A stretch of 37,598 nt of DNA. Source: a bacterium. GTDB taxonomy: Bacteria; Zhuqueibacterota; QNDG01; DTFT01. Below, one piece after another: positions 1 to 8,270 of this stretch (position 1 is the stretch's first letter; each line of letters opens with the position of its first letter). Position numbers and translations under genes: made by a program. The DNA lies in assembly GCA_030372965.1 (NCBI GenBank), contig JAUCQC010000060.1, positions 1-37,598 on the forward strand, written 5' to 3'. Below the pieces are notes generated by a model. It was not told the DNA's origin, searched no databases, and saw only the letters and a program-made list of their open reading frames with translations.

Positions 1-262
1 GGGTGAGGCCGTCCCCGGCCGCGCCGAACGCGGCGATGTTGAATGTCCGTTCCGGAAAAACGGGCGGCCGGATCCGCGACAGAATGGCCGGAACCTTCTC
101 CCACCCGTTGTCCGACGGCCCGGTCCGCGCCGCGTGCCTGCAGGCGGCCAGGATCAGAAGTCCGGAGAACGCCGCGAGGAACGCTGCCGTCCGGCCGAAA
201 CGGACCGGGCGAGGGGCGGCCTTGCCCGTGACGGATGCGCGCGCTCGGAACGCTCTGTTCAT
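1..262 (-). CDS. Glycoside hydrolase family 28 (polygalacturonase-like) lipoprotein, N-terminal fragment
   Basis: The reading frame starts at ATG 262 and leaves the window at base 1, so only about 87 residues are visible. A long positively charged n-region leads to a hydrophobic stretch and a lipobox (LAAC, Cys41), so the protein is predicted to be an outer-membrane or periplasmic lipoprotein. Residues about 73-87 read FNIAAFGAAGDGLT, the usual first strand and turn of GH28 pectinase beta-helices (FNVxDFGAxGDGxTD). GH28 enzymes hydrolyse alpha-1,4-galacturonan or rhamnogalacturonan. The start codon overlaps the GH105 stop as ATGA, so the two are translationally coupled and probably act on the same oligosaccharides. 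The catalytic Asp residues lie outside the window, so the family call rests on the N-terminus and context only. Confidence 0.72.
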   Translation of the reverse strand, partial: MNRAFRARASVTGKAAPRPVRFGRTAAFLAAFSGLLILAACRHAARTGPSDNGWEKVPAILSRIRPPVFPERTFNIAAFGAAGDGLT

Positions 263-1491
263 CGGACGGCCTTCTCCATCTCAAGGCTCGCCAGGATGAA
301 TGGACCCACGGCCTTCGGGTCATTGGTCCGGATTTTTTCGCCGATGTAATATTCGTAGGAACCGTCCCGGTAGGGGTCGCCCCCCAGCCCGGCGACGGCG
401 CACGCGGAGTCGATGCTCACCCAGCCTCTCCGGTCCGTCCGGATGAAGCGCTCGAGAATTCCCCTGTATCCCTTCTCCGCGATGTGCCGGTAGGCGGGAT
501 GCAGGACGCCGGTGCGCGCGCCCTTGGCCAGGGCGTAGACAAACATGCACGAGGCGGACGATTCGGGATAATTGCCCTTCCGCGTGCCCTGGTCCAGCAC
601 CTGGTACCACAGTCCGGTTTCGGGATCCTGGACGTTGGCGACGGCCGTGGCCAGCCGCGTGAACAGGGCGGTCAGTTCAGGCCTCCGCGGATGATCGGCC
701 GGCAGAAAATCGAGGACATCCACCACGGCCATGGCGTACCAGCCCATGCTCCGGCCCCAGAATTGGGAGGACAACCCGGTGTTCGGATCCGCCCATTTCT
801 GTTCCCGGCTTTCGTCCCAGCCGTGGTACAACAGCCCGGTTTTCTCCTCGCGGCTGACCCTTTCCATCAGCAGCACCTGTTTCGCGGCCTCGTCGAACAG
901 CCCCGGTTCGTCGAACTCCGCCCCGTACTGGGCCAGGAACGGAGAGGCCATGTAAATGCCGTCGAGCCACATCTGATGCGGGTATTTGTTCTTGTGCCAG
1001 AATCCGCCCTCCGAGGTCCTGGGATGCGTGGCCATCTGCGATCGAAGCGTGTCCAGCGCCCTGCGGAATTTTTCATTCCCCGTCTCACGGTACAGCCGGA
1101 AGAGGGGTTTCCCCGGATTGATGCGGTCGATGTTGTATTCGCTCTTGCGGTAGGTCCGGATGGAGCCGTCTTCGCCGACGAACTGATCGTAATAACGGCG
1201 GACATATTCGAAATACCGGCCGTCGCCCGTGACGGCCCACGTTTCCAGAACGGCTTTCAGCACCAGGCCGTAGGTGTACTCCCAATAGGGTTTCTTCGGC
1301 GATTCCAGATTGGCGGGATCGGGCGAACGCCGGAGAACCGATTCCGTCATGCGGACCGACCACGGGAGCGTATCCGGCACCGGTTTCGAAGCGCGGCACG
1401 CGGCCAGAACGGCCGCGCACGCCACCGCCGCGGCCGCGAGGGCCAGGCCCGCGGTGTTCATCCTGAAAATCGTTCGGTGTCTCGGCGTCAT
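259..1491 (-). CDS. GH105 unsaturated rhamnogalacturonyl/glucuronyl hydrolase, lipoprotein
   Basis: This 410-residue protein resembles YteR/YesR-type GH105 enzymes, which remove the 4,5-unsaturated uronic acid that pectate or rhamnogalacturonan lyases leave at the non-reducing end. Residues 1-32 form a lipoprotein signal with lipobox LAAC (Cys32). The (alpha/alpha)6-barrel signatures visible are WEYTYGLVL, HQMWLDGIYMASPF and WGRSMGWYAM. Asp177 in WLDG aligns with the general acid/base Asp of this family (Asp143 in YteR, from family knowledge). Length fits a family domain of about 370 residues plus a signal peptide. I chose the ATG at 1491 because a GGGAG lies upstream; the Met11 alternative has no spaced Shine-Dalgarno. 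The gene is the third of a minus-strand pectin operon and overlaps the GH28 gene by 4 bp. The released unsaturated uronate is the substrate entering the KduI/KduD pathway encoded at 9525-11138. Confidence 0.9.
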   Translation of the reverse strand: MTPRHRTIFRMNTAGLALAAAAVACAAVLAACRASKPVPDTLPWSVRMTESVLRRSPDPANLESPKKPYWEYTYGLVLKAVLETWAVTGDGRYFEYVRRYYDQFVGEDGSIRTYRKSEYNIDRINPGKPLFRLYRETGNEKFRRALDTLRSQMATHPRTSEGGFWHKNKYPHQMWLDGIYMASPFLAQYGAEFDEPGLFDEAAKQVLLMERVSREEKTGLLYHGWDESREQKWADPNTGLSSQFWGRSMGWYAMAVVDVLDFLPADHPRRPELTALFTRLATAVANVQDPETGLWYQVLDQGTRKGNYPESSASCMFVYALAKGARTGVLHPAYRHIAEKGYRGILERFIRTDRRGWVSIDSACAVAGLGGDPYRDGSYEYYIGEKIRTNDPKAVGPFILASLEMEKAVR

Positions 1492-1527
1492 GTTCGGAAC
1501 ACTCCCAGGCCGTTGTTTTTCAAGGAA

Positions 1528-1560
1528 GGGGGAACGGGACGGTTGATATCCCGTCCCCCC
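1528..1560 (-). terminator. Hairpin between the beta-helix gene and the GH105 gene
   Basis: An inverted repeat of about 12 bp with one mismatch (GGGGGAACGGGA against TCCCGTCCCCCC, loop of about 9 nt) lies about 100 nt past the stop of the 1658-4753 gene. The T-run after the stem is weak on the minus strand, so it may be an attenuating or mRNA-stabilising hairpin rather than a full terminator. Confidence 0.45.
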
Positions 1561-1657
1561 TTGTTTCCGCCTTTTTGCGGATCGGAACCGGGGGAGGCCC
1601 CGCGGGCCCGCGGACCTTCGGCCGCGGACCGGCGGGTTTTCCCCGGCGCGACGCCCG

Positions 1658-4600
1658 CTACTTGAGCATCACCATTTTCTGCTTCAAAACGGTCGACCCG
1701 GCCTTCAGCCTGTAGAAATAGACGCCGGAAGCGAGGTTCTTGCCATCGAATTCGACGGTGTAGAAGCCCGCCGCCTTGCGGCCTTCGGCCAGAACCGCGA
1801 CTTCGCGCCCCTTCATGTCATACACGGTCAGGCGGATGTCGGAGGCCTTCGGAACCGCGTACGAAATGGTCGTGGTCGGGTTGAAGGGGTTCGGGTAGTT
1901 CTGCTGCAGCGCGAACGCCCTGGGCGTGACGGAGCGTTCCTCGACGCCGCTCCGCGTGTAGTCGCTGCCGTCGTACGGAACCACGTTCGTGACGCCGGTC
2001 ATGTTGTTCGACGGGATGAACTGGAGCTTGTTGTTCTCGAGGAACTTCACCGTGCCGAGGTACTTCGGCGTGTTCCAGACCGCGTCGTTCAGGACTGCGG
2101 CCCACTGCACCGACGCCTGGCGCCTGGCCTTGCCGTCGTTGTCGTGCTGGTTGACGGCCATGCCGAACACGTTGTCCACGGCGGGCGTGATGGTCTCGAC
2201 CGGCGTCCCCGAGGAAATGGCCTTCCACTTGATGGCCAGTTCGAGGTTGTAACCGCCCGTGACCTTGGTGCGGATCCACTTCTTCAGCGAATCCGGCACG
2301 TTGGACAGGCTGTCGGCCGCGACCACATTCTTCGTCTTCTTTCCGAGCGCGGTGAATCCCGTGGCCCAGATCGAGTTCTTCGTGCTGTCCGTCGCCTGCG
2401 GATCGATCTTCAGCTCGAGCCCGTCCTCTTCCCACACATTGGTGGCGTTGCCGGCGACGGTGTCGTCCTTCACTTCCTCGTAGAGGTAGAACCAGTCGCT
2501 GTCCCAGGCGGTCCACACCTTGGCGGACAGGTCCTTGTCGTCCACGGGAATCCCGTTGTTGTTCCACGCGTACGAACGCAGCTGCAGGTACCCCTCGTCC
2601 GGCCCGGCGAGCTGGGTGTAGAACGGATCCTTCTTGCCGTCGACCCGCATGTAGAACGGCGTGCCGTCGTACGGAACCGCGTTCGACCGCGCGGCCACGG
2701 CGTTCTGCGCGGTGTACTTCAGCTTGTTGCCCGGCAGGAACTCAACCGTGCCCAGGAACTTGGGCTGGTTCCACACCGCGTCGGTCAGGTTCGCCGCCCA
2801 CTGGACGGTCCCTTCCCGGTTGCCCTTGGTGTTGTCGTTGTCGTGGTTCTGAATGGCCGCGCCGAACACGTTGCCCACGGCGGGCGTGATGATTTCACCC
2901 GAAGTCCCCATGGTGTCAATGGCGCTCCATTTGACGGCCAGCTCGAGCGCGTAACCGCCGTCGATGATCCGACGGGCGTACTGCTTGACATCGTCGGCCA
3001 GAGCGTTCATGCTCGTGGTGGCCGCGTTGCCCTCGATGACCTGGGCGGTCATGTCGAGGCTGACGATCGAATTGACCGTGCTGTCCGCCGGCACCGGGTC
3101 GATCTTGACCTCGATGCAGTCGTTGGCCCAGGTGTTCGTGGTGGACGTGGAGGAGACCGTGTCGTCCATCACTTCTTCATAGAGGTAGAACCAGGTGTCG
3201 TCCCACGCGGTCCAGACCTTGGCCGACAGGTCGGCGTCGCTGTTCGGGATGCCGTTGTCGTTGAACGCGTACGACTTGATCTGCAGGTACCCGTCGTCCG
3301 GGCCCGTCAGGGTCTCGTAGAACGCGTCCTTCTGGCCGTCGACCACGATCCCCGCCGGCACCGAGCCCTGTTCCCACTGCGCCTTCTTCTCCGGGAACCA
3401 GTTCAGGTCGCCGACCGGGAATCCGCCCTCACCGCCCGTGTACGCGGCGGCCGCGGTTGAATAGGAGGCGTCGAGCGTGTCCCGGTAGAACTGGACCACG
3501 CGGCGGTCGTAATCGTGAATCGTGCGGTCGTAATTGGTCTGGTCCTTGGCCTTTCCGGCTCCGCCCTCGGCGGCGGGCGTCTCGTACCACCGCATCATGT
3601 TGGTCATCAGCCGGGGGATGTTGCCCAGGGCCAGGTCCTCTTTCGTGAACGCGCCGCTGCCGCCGACCTTGCCCGCGATGTGGGCCGACAGCGGGTTGGC
3701 TTCCGAGAAGCCGTAATCATCCAGGAAATCCTGCCCGGAGTCGCTGATCGCGTAAAAGTTGTTCGAGACCTTCCACGCCGTGACCTCGTTCGGCGCGGTG
3801 AAAATCCACGTGATCTTGTTGTTGCCGTTCGCGTAGACTTCGCCGGTGTTCGCCCATTCGGCGGCGCGGGAGGCGTCCGTCGAATCCTCTCCGAGCGCGA
3901 AACCGTCGACGAACAGGTTGTTGGTGATGGTGATCTCAGGCCCCACGTTTCCCAGCGAGAAAAGCCCGTGGTAGCCCATGCCGTTGACGAACGTGTTGTG
4001 GTCGACCAGGCCGTACTGGATCAGGCCCGTTCCCGCGGCCGGATCCTTGAAATTGTAGTGCCGGATGGCCCGGTCCTGGTAGTTCACGAACGTGTTGTTG
4101 ACCACAATGAAGGAATCGCACGACGCCTCGCGGAGGTCGAACCCCTTTCCCGCGCCGAGGTTCGACGTGGAGAGAGACCCCATGTTCGCGAAGATGCAGT
4201 TGGTCACCTGCACCTTGCGGCTGTTGTTGCCCGTCCGGATGTGCTGTCCGTTGATGTTGGAGAACACCATGCCGTCCATGATGATGGTGCTGCCCGCGGC
4301 ATTGGTGTTGAAAAGGCCGCCCTGAACCCCGTCGATCCGATCGGGCTCCGGCTCATAGTAGCCGACGATGCAGAAATCCTTCAGGTTGCAGTTGCCGCCG
4401 TTCAGCGTGGCGAACGTGCCGGGAGGATTGGTCGGCGTGGAACCCGATCCTGTTTCGTACAGGTACACGATGGGTTTCGCTCCGGTTCCGGCCGCGGCCC
4501 GGATGTTCAGCCAGTCCCCGTTCGGGACGGTGTACACGGCGTTGGCCAGATAGATCGCTCCTCTCTGGAGCTCGTACACCCGGTCGGGCTGCAGCCCGCC

Positions 4601-4753
4601 GTTGGCGACGGTGTCCGCCGCGATCTGCCGGTTGATGTAGGTTGCCGCGGAGCCGTCGAAGGGAACGAGCGGCACAACGGTTTCCGCGGCGATCAGGGAG
4701 CCTGCGAGCAGGAGCACCCCGAGAACCGCCATTCCTGACTTCTTACCCCACAT
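1658..4753 (-). CDS. Secreted beta-helix protein (pectate-lyase-like fold) with two CBM9-like modules and T9SS sorting domain
   Basis: The protein has 1031 residues. A Sec signal peptide occupies about 1-23 (cleavage near IAAE). Residues about 25-440 form a right-handed parallel beta-helix with runs such as ITNNLFVDGF and VVNNTFVNYQ, reminiscent of the DUF4957/DUF5123 pectate-lyase-like proteins of Bacteroidota. Two near-repeat CBM9-like sugar-binding modules follow, starting near residues 468 (VDGQKDAFY) and 701 (VDGKKDPFY). Residues about 945-1031 are a T9SS type A sorting domain with NYPNPFNPTTTISYAVP, SGVYFYRL and terminal KMVMLK, so the product should be exported and attached at or released from the cell surface. 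The start has a good AGGAGG. It lies 164 nt downstream of the TonB receptor on the same strand. A pectin-depolymerising role is inferred from context; I could not assign catalytic residues. Confidence 0.8.
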   Translation of the reverse strand: MWGKKSGMAVLGVLLLAGSLIAAETVVPLVPFDGSAATYINRQIAADTVANGGLQPDRVYELQRGAIYLANAVYTVPNGDWLNIRAAAGTGAKPIVYLYETGSGSTPTNPPGTFATLNGGNCNLKDFCIVGYYEPEPDRIDGVQGGLFNTNAAGSTIIMDGMVFSNINGQHIRTGNNSRKVQVTNCIFANMGSLSTSNLGAGKGFDLREASCDSFIVVNNTFVNYQDRAIRHYNFKDPAAGTGLIQYGLVDHNTFVNGMGYHGLFSLGNVGPEITITNNLFVDGFALGEDSTDASRAAEWANTGEVYANGNNKITWIFTAPNEVTAWKVSNNFYAISDSGQDFLDDYGFSEANPLSAHIAGKVGGSGAFTKEDLALGNIPRLMTNMMRWYETPAAEGGAGKAKDQTNYDRTIHDYDRRVVQFYRDTLDASYSTAAAAYTGGEGGFPVGDLNWFPEKKAQWEQGSVPAGIVVDGQKDAFYETLTGPDDGYLQIKSYAFNDNGIPNSDADLSAKVWTAWDDTWFYLYEEVMDDTVSSTSTTNTWANDCIEVKIDPVPADSTVNSIVSLDMTAQVIEGNAATTSMNALADDVKQYARRIIDGGYALELAVKWSAIDTMGTSGEIITPAVGNVFGAAIQNHDNDNTKGNREGTVQWAANLTDAVWNQPKFLGTVEFLPGNKLKYTAQNAVAARSNAVPYDGTPFYMRVDGKKDPFYTQLAGPDEGYLQLRSYAWNNNGIPVDDKDLSAKVWTAWDSDWFYLYEEVKDDTVAGNATNVWEEDGLELKIDPQATDSTKNSIWATGFTALGKKTKNVVAADSLSNVPDSLKKWIRTKVTGGYNLELAIKWKAISSGTPVETITPAVDNVFGMAVNQHDNDGKARRQASVQWAAVLNDAVWNTPKYLGTVKFLENNKLQFIPSNNMTGVTNVVPYDGSDYTRSGVEERSVTPRAFALQQNYPNPFNPTTTISYAVPKASDIRLTVYDMKGREVAVLAEGRKAAGFYTVEFDGKNLASGVYFYRLKAGSTVLKQKMVMLK

Positions 4754-4917
4754 TTGGAACCTCCTTGATGTTGGTACACGTGAGTCGGGCGCGCGGCCCG
4801 CGGATCACAAACGATTTCCGCTATCACCTCCTCGCTTGCGGCGACGAAGCACGGTTTTCCGGAACGTCGCGGACCCCGTCCGCTTGTTCCCCCGCGATCC
4901 GGCGTCCGGCGCGACCC

Positions 4918-7908
4918 CTACAATTGCGCCGTGATGCCGAAATCCGCGGTGACTCCGTACTTTTCGCTTTGATTGAACAGTTTACGATGATGCACCCGGT
5001 TGACGATGGAGGAACCGTCCTCGACGTCCGTCAGGTTGCTGACATTCACAAAGACGGACAGGTTCTTCGTGATGCCCTGCTTCACCGCGAGGTCAACCCG
5101 CGTGAAGGCGTTGGTGACCAGGTCGCTCAGCCCGTTGGCGGAATAGGAGACATTGTGCTCTCCCTGGTGGAAAACCGAAACCCGGGCCGAAAAATCGCCG
5201 ATGTCGTAACCGAGCGAGACGTTGCCGAAGAATTCGGGCATGCCCTCGAGCTTCTGCTTCCGCTCCACCAGGACGTTTTTCGACTTGGTGAGCGGGAAGA
5301 GCCCGGAGGAATCGACCCAGGTGACGGTTTTCGAACCGAACAGCACGGCTTCCGACCGGACGGCCGAGGCGTTGTACGACAGGATGAAGTGTCTGGCCGG
5401 GCCGGGAAGGAATTTCAGGGCGATCTGGTGCTCGAATTCGAATCCCCAGACCTTGGCGGGCTTCGGCGAATTATACGGCAGGGTCAGGTCGTAGGCCGTC
5501 TTCTTCATCTGGCTCGCCCACCCGATGTCGAAATAATGGAGCAGGGAGTCGCCGATGGTGTTGAAGCGGTTCAGCATGTGGTACATGTCGTTGATTTCCT
5601 TGTAATAGGCGGAGAAGGAAATCAGGCCCAGCGTGTTGGTGTAGAAGGTCGGGTTGATCTCGAAGTTCCAGGCGGTCGCGGTTTTCAGATTCGGGTTTCC
5701 CACCCAGACCTCGAACCGTCCGCCCACTTCGGCCGGCCGGCCGGCGATGTAGCGCTCCAGCCGCATGTTGAAGTCCGGCCGCGCCAGCGCCTTGTACGCG
5801 GCCACGCGCCATTTCATGAAGGGCAGGGGACTCCAGGCGACATTGACGTTGGGGAGCAGGACGGTCTGGTCGGCCGAGGAAGCGGTGTCCTTGATGGAAT
5901 TGGAGGGGACCGGGAAACCGGCCACGGATTTCGGCATGTAATTCGAGACGTAGTCGTTGTTCTCGCTCTCGACCCTCAAACCCGCGATCACGGTGAGGAC
6001 CTGGCCGATGTTCAGCGTGTTCATGAAGTAGCCGGCTCCGACGCTCTCCGTGACGTCATAATCGTCGTACCGGATGAGCGGGTTGCCCCAGATTTCGCTC
6101 TGGTTCTTGGTCACATCGACGCCGTAACGGTTCAGGTTATACCATTGTCGCATCCAGTTCCGGGTGATGAGCGGTGTGAGCGTGTAGGAGCCGTACACCT
6201 TGCGGGAATCCGCCTCTCCCGGGAAAAACCGGCTGAGGGAGATGAATCCGCCCCCGGCGTCGAGCCATTCCTTGAAGGGGGTTCCCGTGAAATCCTTGAG
6301 CCGGTGCGTCCCGTCCGGCAGGAGTTCGTACTGCTGCCAGCGGCCGAGGTAGTAGGGGGTGAAATCCTCCGCCCTGCGGTTCGAGCGGTCCCGGCTCTTG
6401 TATTTGCCTCCGACCTTCAACTCGCCCGACACATAGGGCCCCACCCGGTACTGCCGCGCGACGTCCAGAAACGCCGTTTTCTCCTTGTCGGAGTTGTCCT
6501 GGCGGCGGTCATACGCCCAGTACAGGGCGGCCTCCGAAAAATTGTTCATGGCGTAGCCGATCAGCTGCTCGGGCCGGGTGTGAAACATCGGAGAGGCGGC
6601 CATGCCCGAGGGTTCGACGAAAATCGTCTCGTAGTCGAACGGGAATTCCGAATCCGACTGTCCGTAAGAAACCCCCCAGTTCAGGTGCAGGCCGATGAGG
6701 CTGTTGTCGCCGGTGACGGAGCTGCTGAAGGTCTGAAGCTCCTGCTCGCGGTCCCGGTAGTTGAAGGTGGGGTTGCCCTGCTGGTCCCCGCCGCCGTTGG
6801 AGGGATAATCGCGGGTCGACAGGAAATAGCTCCGCCGGGTCCGGCCGAACATGTTGTTGAACCGGACCGATCCGCCGTCGGGCGTGTTCACGTCCAGAAG
6901 CAGGCTCCCGCCGTCACGCTTGCGGATTTCATCGGTGAATTCGACGGAAAAGTCGTTGATGAAATAGTCCGTCCCGTCGCTGAGCGACTGGTTGTAGTTG
7001 ACGTCGATGCGCTCGTTGCTGCGGATGCGCTTTTCGGCGTTCGCCATCACCTGCAGGCCCAGGACGCCGCCGAAGAACCGCTCGCCGTAATGGAAGGAAC
7101 CGTCGTACTGGTCCGCGGATTTCATCAGCCGGTTGTAATTGCCCTTGATGTCGGCCCGGACCAGCCGCTTTTCGGGGGCCTTCTTGGTGACCATGTTGAT
7201 GCTGCCGGCCAGGGCGTCGCCGTCCTTGTCGGAGGTCACGGCCTTGTACAGCTCGATGCCGGTCAGGGAACTCTGGGACAGGATGCTCAGGTCCACGCCC
7301 CGGCTCGTGGCGTCGGTGGCCGGCACCTTGACACCGTTGATGGTGACGAGCGTGAACTTGTCCTCCAGGCCGCGGAGTATCACCTTGTTGGCCTCGCCGC
7401 CGGACCGCAGGATCGAGACGCCCGGCAGGCGGCCGACCGCCTCGGCCGCGTTCGCGTCAGGCAATTCCTTGATCTTCTCCTCGGAGATCACGTTCACGAT
7501 GGTGTTCGAGGTGATCTGCTGGTTGATGGCCGCGGCCTGGCCGACGGCCTGGCCCCGGATCACCACGGTCTTGCCCTTGATGGCATCCGCGACGAGAGCG
7601 GCCGAAACCGTTTCCGTCGAACCGGACCCGACCCGCACGGGGATGTCCGTCGTCCGGTATCCCAGGTAGGAAACCTTCAGCGTGTAGGCGCCTGCCGGAA
7701 TCTGCTCGATCCGGTAGAGACCCTCGAGGTCGGTGGCATCGCCCAGGGAGGTGCCGGCCAGGTAGACGTTCGCGCCCACCAGGGGCTTGCCGGTCAGGGA
7801 ATCGGTCACCATGCCCTTCAGGTTTCCCTGGCCGTACACGGCGGCCGTGTGCCCGAACGCGGCGGCGAACAGCGCGAGGATGAAAACGGATTTCAGGAAC
7901 GATTTCAT
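4918..7908 (-). CDS. TonB-dependent receptor with carboxypeptidase-regulatory-like domain
   Basis: This 996-residue outer-membrane receptor has a signal peptide at about 1-26. A carboxypeptidase-regulatory-like beta-sandwich follows at about 27-110 (GMVTDSLTGKPLVGANVYL). The plug lies at about 125-245 with LPGVSILRSGGEANKVILRG and IELYKAVTSDKDGDALAGSI, and the rest is a 22-strand-type barrel ending SNLTDVEDG...FGITAQL. The plug wording matches the Xanthomonas/Caulobacter-type receptors (TIGR01782-like), many of which import oligosaccharides. Its likely ligand is oligogalacturonide, because it heads an operon with a beta-helix protein, GH105 and GH28. No SusD-type partner is visible, so it is not a canonical SusCD pair. 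The start is supported by AAGGAG 9 nt upstream. A predicted promoter and phased repeats lie about 135 nt upstream, next to a divergent regulator. Confidence 0.93.
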   Translation of the reverse strand: MKSFLKSVFILALFAAAFGHTAAVYGQGNLKGMVTDSLTGKPLVGANVYLAGTSLGDATDLEGLYRIEQIPAGAYTLKVSYLGYRTTDIPVRVGSGSTETVSAALVADAIKGKTVVIRGQAVGQAAAINQQITSNTIVNVISEEKIKELPDANAAEAVGRLPGVSILRSGGEANKVILRGLEDKFTLVTINGVKVPATDATSRGVDLSILSQSSLTGIELYKAVTSDKDGDALAGSINMVTKKAPEKRLVRADIKGNYNRLMKSADQYDGSFHYGERFFGGVLGLQVMANAEKRIRSNERIDVNYNQSLSDGTDYFINDFSVEFTDEIRKRDGGSLLLDVNTPDGGSVRFNNMFGRTRRSYFLSTRDYPSNGGGDQQGNPTFNYRDREQELQTFSSSVTGDNSLIGLHLNWGVSYGQSDSEFPFDYETIFVEPSGMAASPMFHTRPEQLIGYAMNNFSEAALYWAYDRRQDNSDKEKTAFLDVARQYRVGPYVSGELKVGGKYKSRDRSNRRAEDFTPYYLGRWQQYELLPDGTHRLKDFTGTPFKEWLDAGGGFISLSRFFPGEADSRKVYGSYTLTPLITRNWMRQWYNLNRYGVDVTKNQSEIWGNPLIRYDDYDVTESVGAGYFMNTLNIGQVLTVIAGLRVESENNDYVSNYMPKSVAGFPVPSNSIKDTASSADQTVLLPNVNVAWSPLPFMKWRVAAYKALARPDFNMRLERYIAGRPAEVGGRFEVWVGNPNLKTATAWNFEINPTFYTNTLGLISFSAYYKEINDMYHMLNRFNTIGDSLLHYFDIGWASQMKKTAYDLTLPYNSPKPAKVWGFEFEHQIALKFLPGPARHFILSYNASAVRSEAVLFGSKTVTWVDSSGLFPLTKSKNVLVERKQKLEGMPEFFGNVSLGYDIGDFSARVSVFHQGEHNVSYSANGLSDLVTNAFTRVDLAVKQGITKNLSVFVNVSNLTDVEDGSSIVNRVHHRKLFNQSEKYGVTADFGITAQL

Positions 7909-8041
7909 GGGATTCGTCTCCTTAGCCTTGGGTGGTCATCCGGGAAAAAACCGGTGCAGCCCGATCCTCTCGGTTCAGGGCGGAGCCGTTCTGTAAGTCA
8001 TTGTAATCAGGGATTGCAGGAAGCCTGTGACGGGGTAATTA

Positions 8042-8070
8042 ACCATATTCGAAGCGAAAATGGAAGTGAA
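8042..8070 (-). promoter_or_regulatory. Predicted promoter of the TonB-receptor operon
   Basis: On the minus strand TTCACT (8070 to 8065) and TATGGT (8047 to 8042) are separated by exactly 17 nt, each matching 4 of 6 sigma-70 consensus bases. The -35 box is the last of the three phased repeats, the arrangement expected of an activator-dependent promoter. If bacteroidotal sigma rules apply in this host the hexamers could differ. Confidence 0.4.
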
Positions 8071-8090
8071 TAACGGTGAAAAACGGTGAA
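8066..8090. promoter_or_regulatory. Three GTGAA boxes at 10-bp pitch (candidate operator)
   Basis: GTGAA occurs at 8066-8070, 8076-8080 and 8086-8090, with nearly identical spacers (TAACG, AAACG). Direct repeats one helical turn apart are typical of sites bound by OmpR/PhoB-type winged-helix proteins, and the divergent gene at 8271 encodes a winged-helix-like N-terminus. The site overlaps the predicted -35 box of the receptor operon. Confidence 0.5.
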
Positions 8091-8270
8091 AAACAGGATT
8101 CGACAATGACGCGCTCGAAAAAGTTAACCTTGATTTTCATGTAAATGAGTCGTAAATTCATCATTATCATGTTTTCTGCACAATCAGTCATCGGCTAACT
8201 GTATCAATTACAAGCGGTTTGTTCGTTCTCGACGCAACAGCCCTGAACACCCTGACCTGCGGGACTTCCG

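Larger units (their letters stand above)
7909..8270. other. 362-bp divergent intergenic region, AT-rich core
   Basis: No coding sequence is seen here. The segment 8030-8210 is markedly more A+T-rich than its surroundings and separates the TonB receptor from the divergent membrane regulator. It contains the phased GTGAA boxes and a predicted minus-strand promoter, listed separately. No convincing plus-strand promoter for the regulator could be chosen. Confidence 0.7.

Noticed and set aside
4642-8073. Plus-strand open frame of 1143 codons opposite the TonB receptor
   Set aside because: Antisense shadow caused by GC-rich codons; low-complexity Val/Gly/Arg/Asp composition, no domain, and the minus strand carries an unmistakable receptor.
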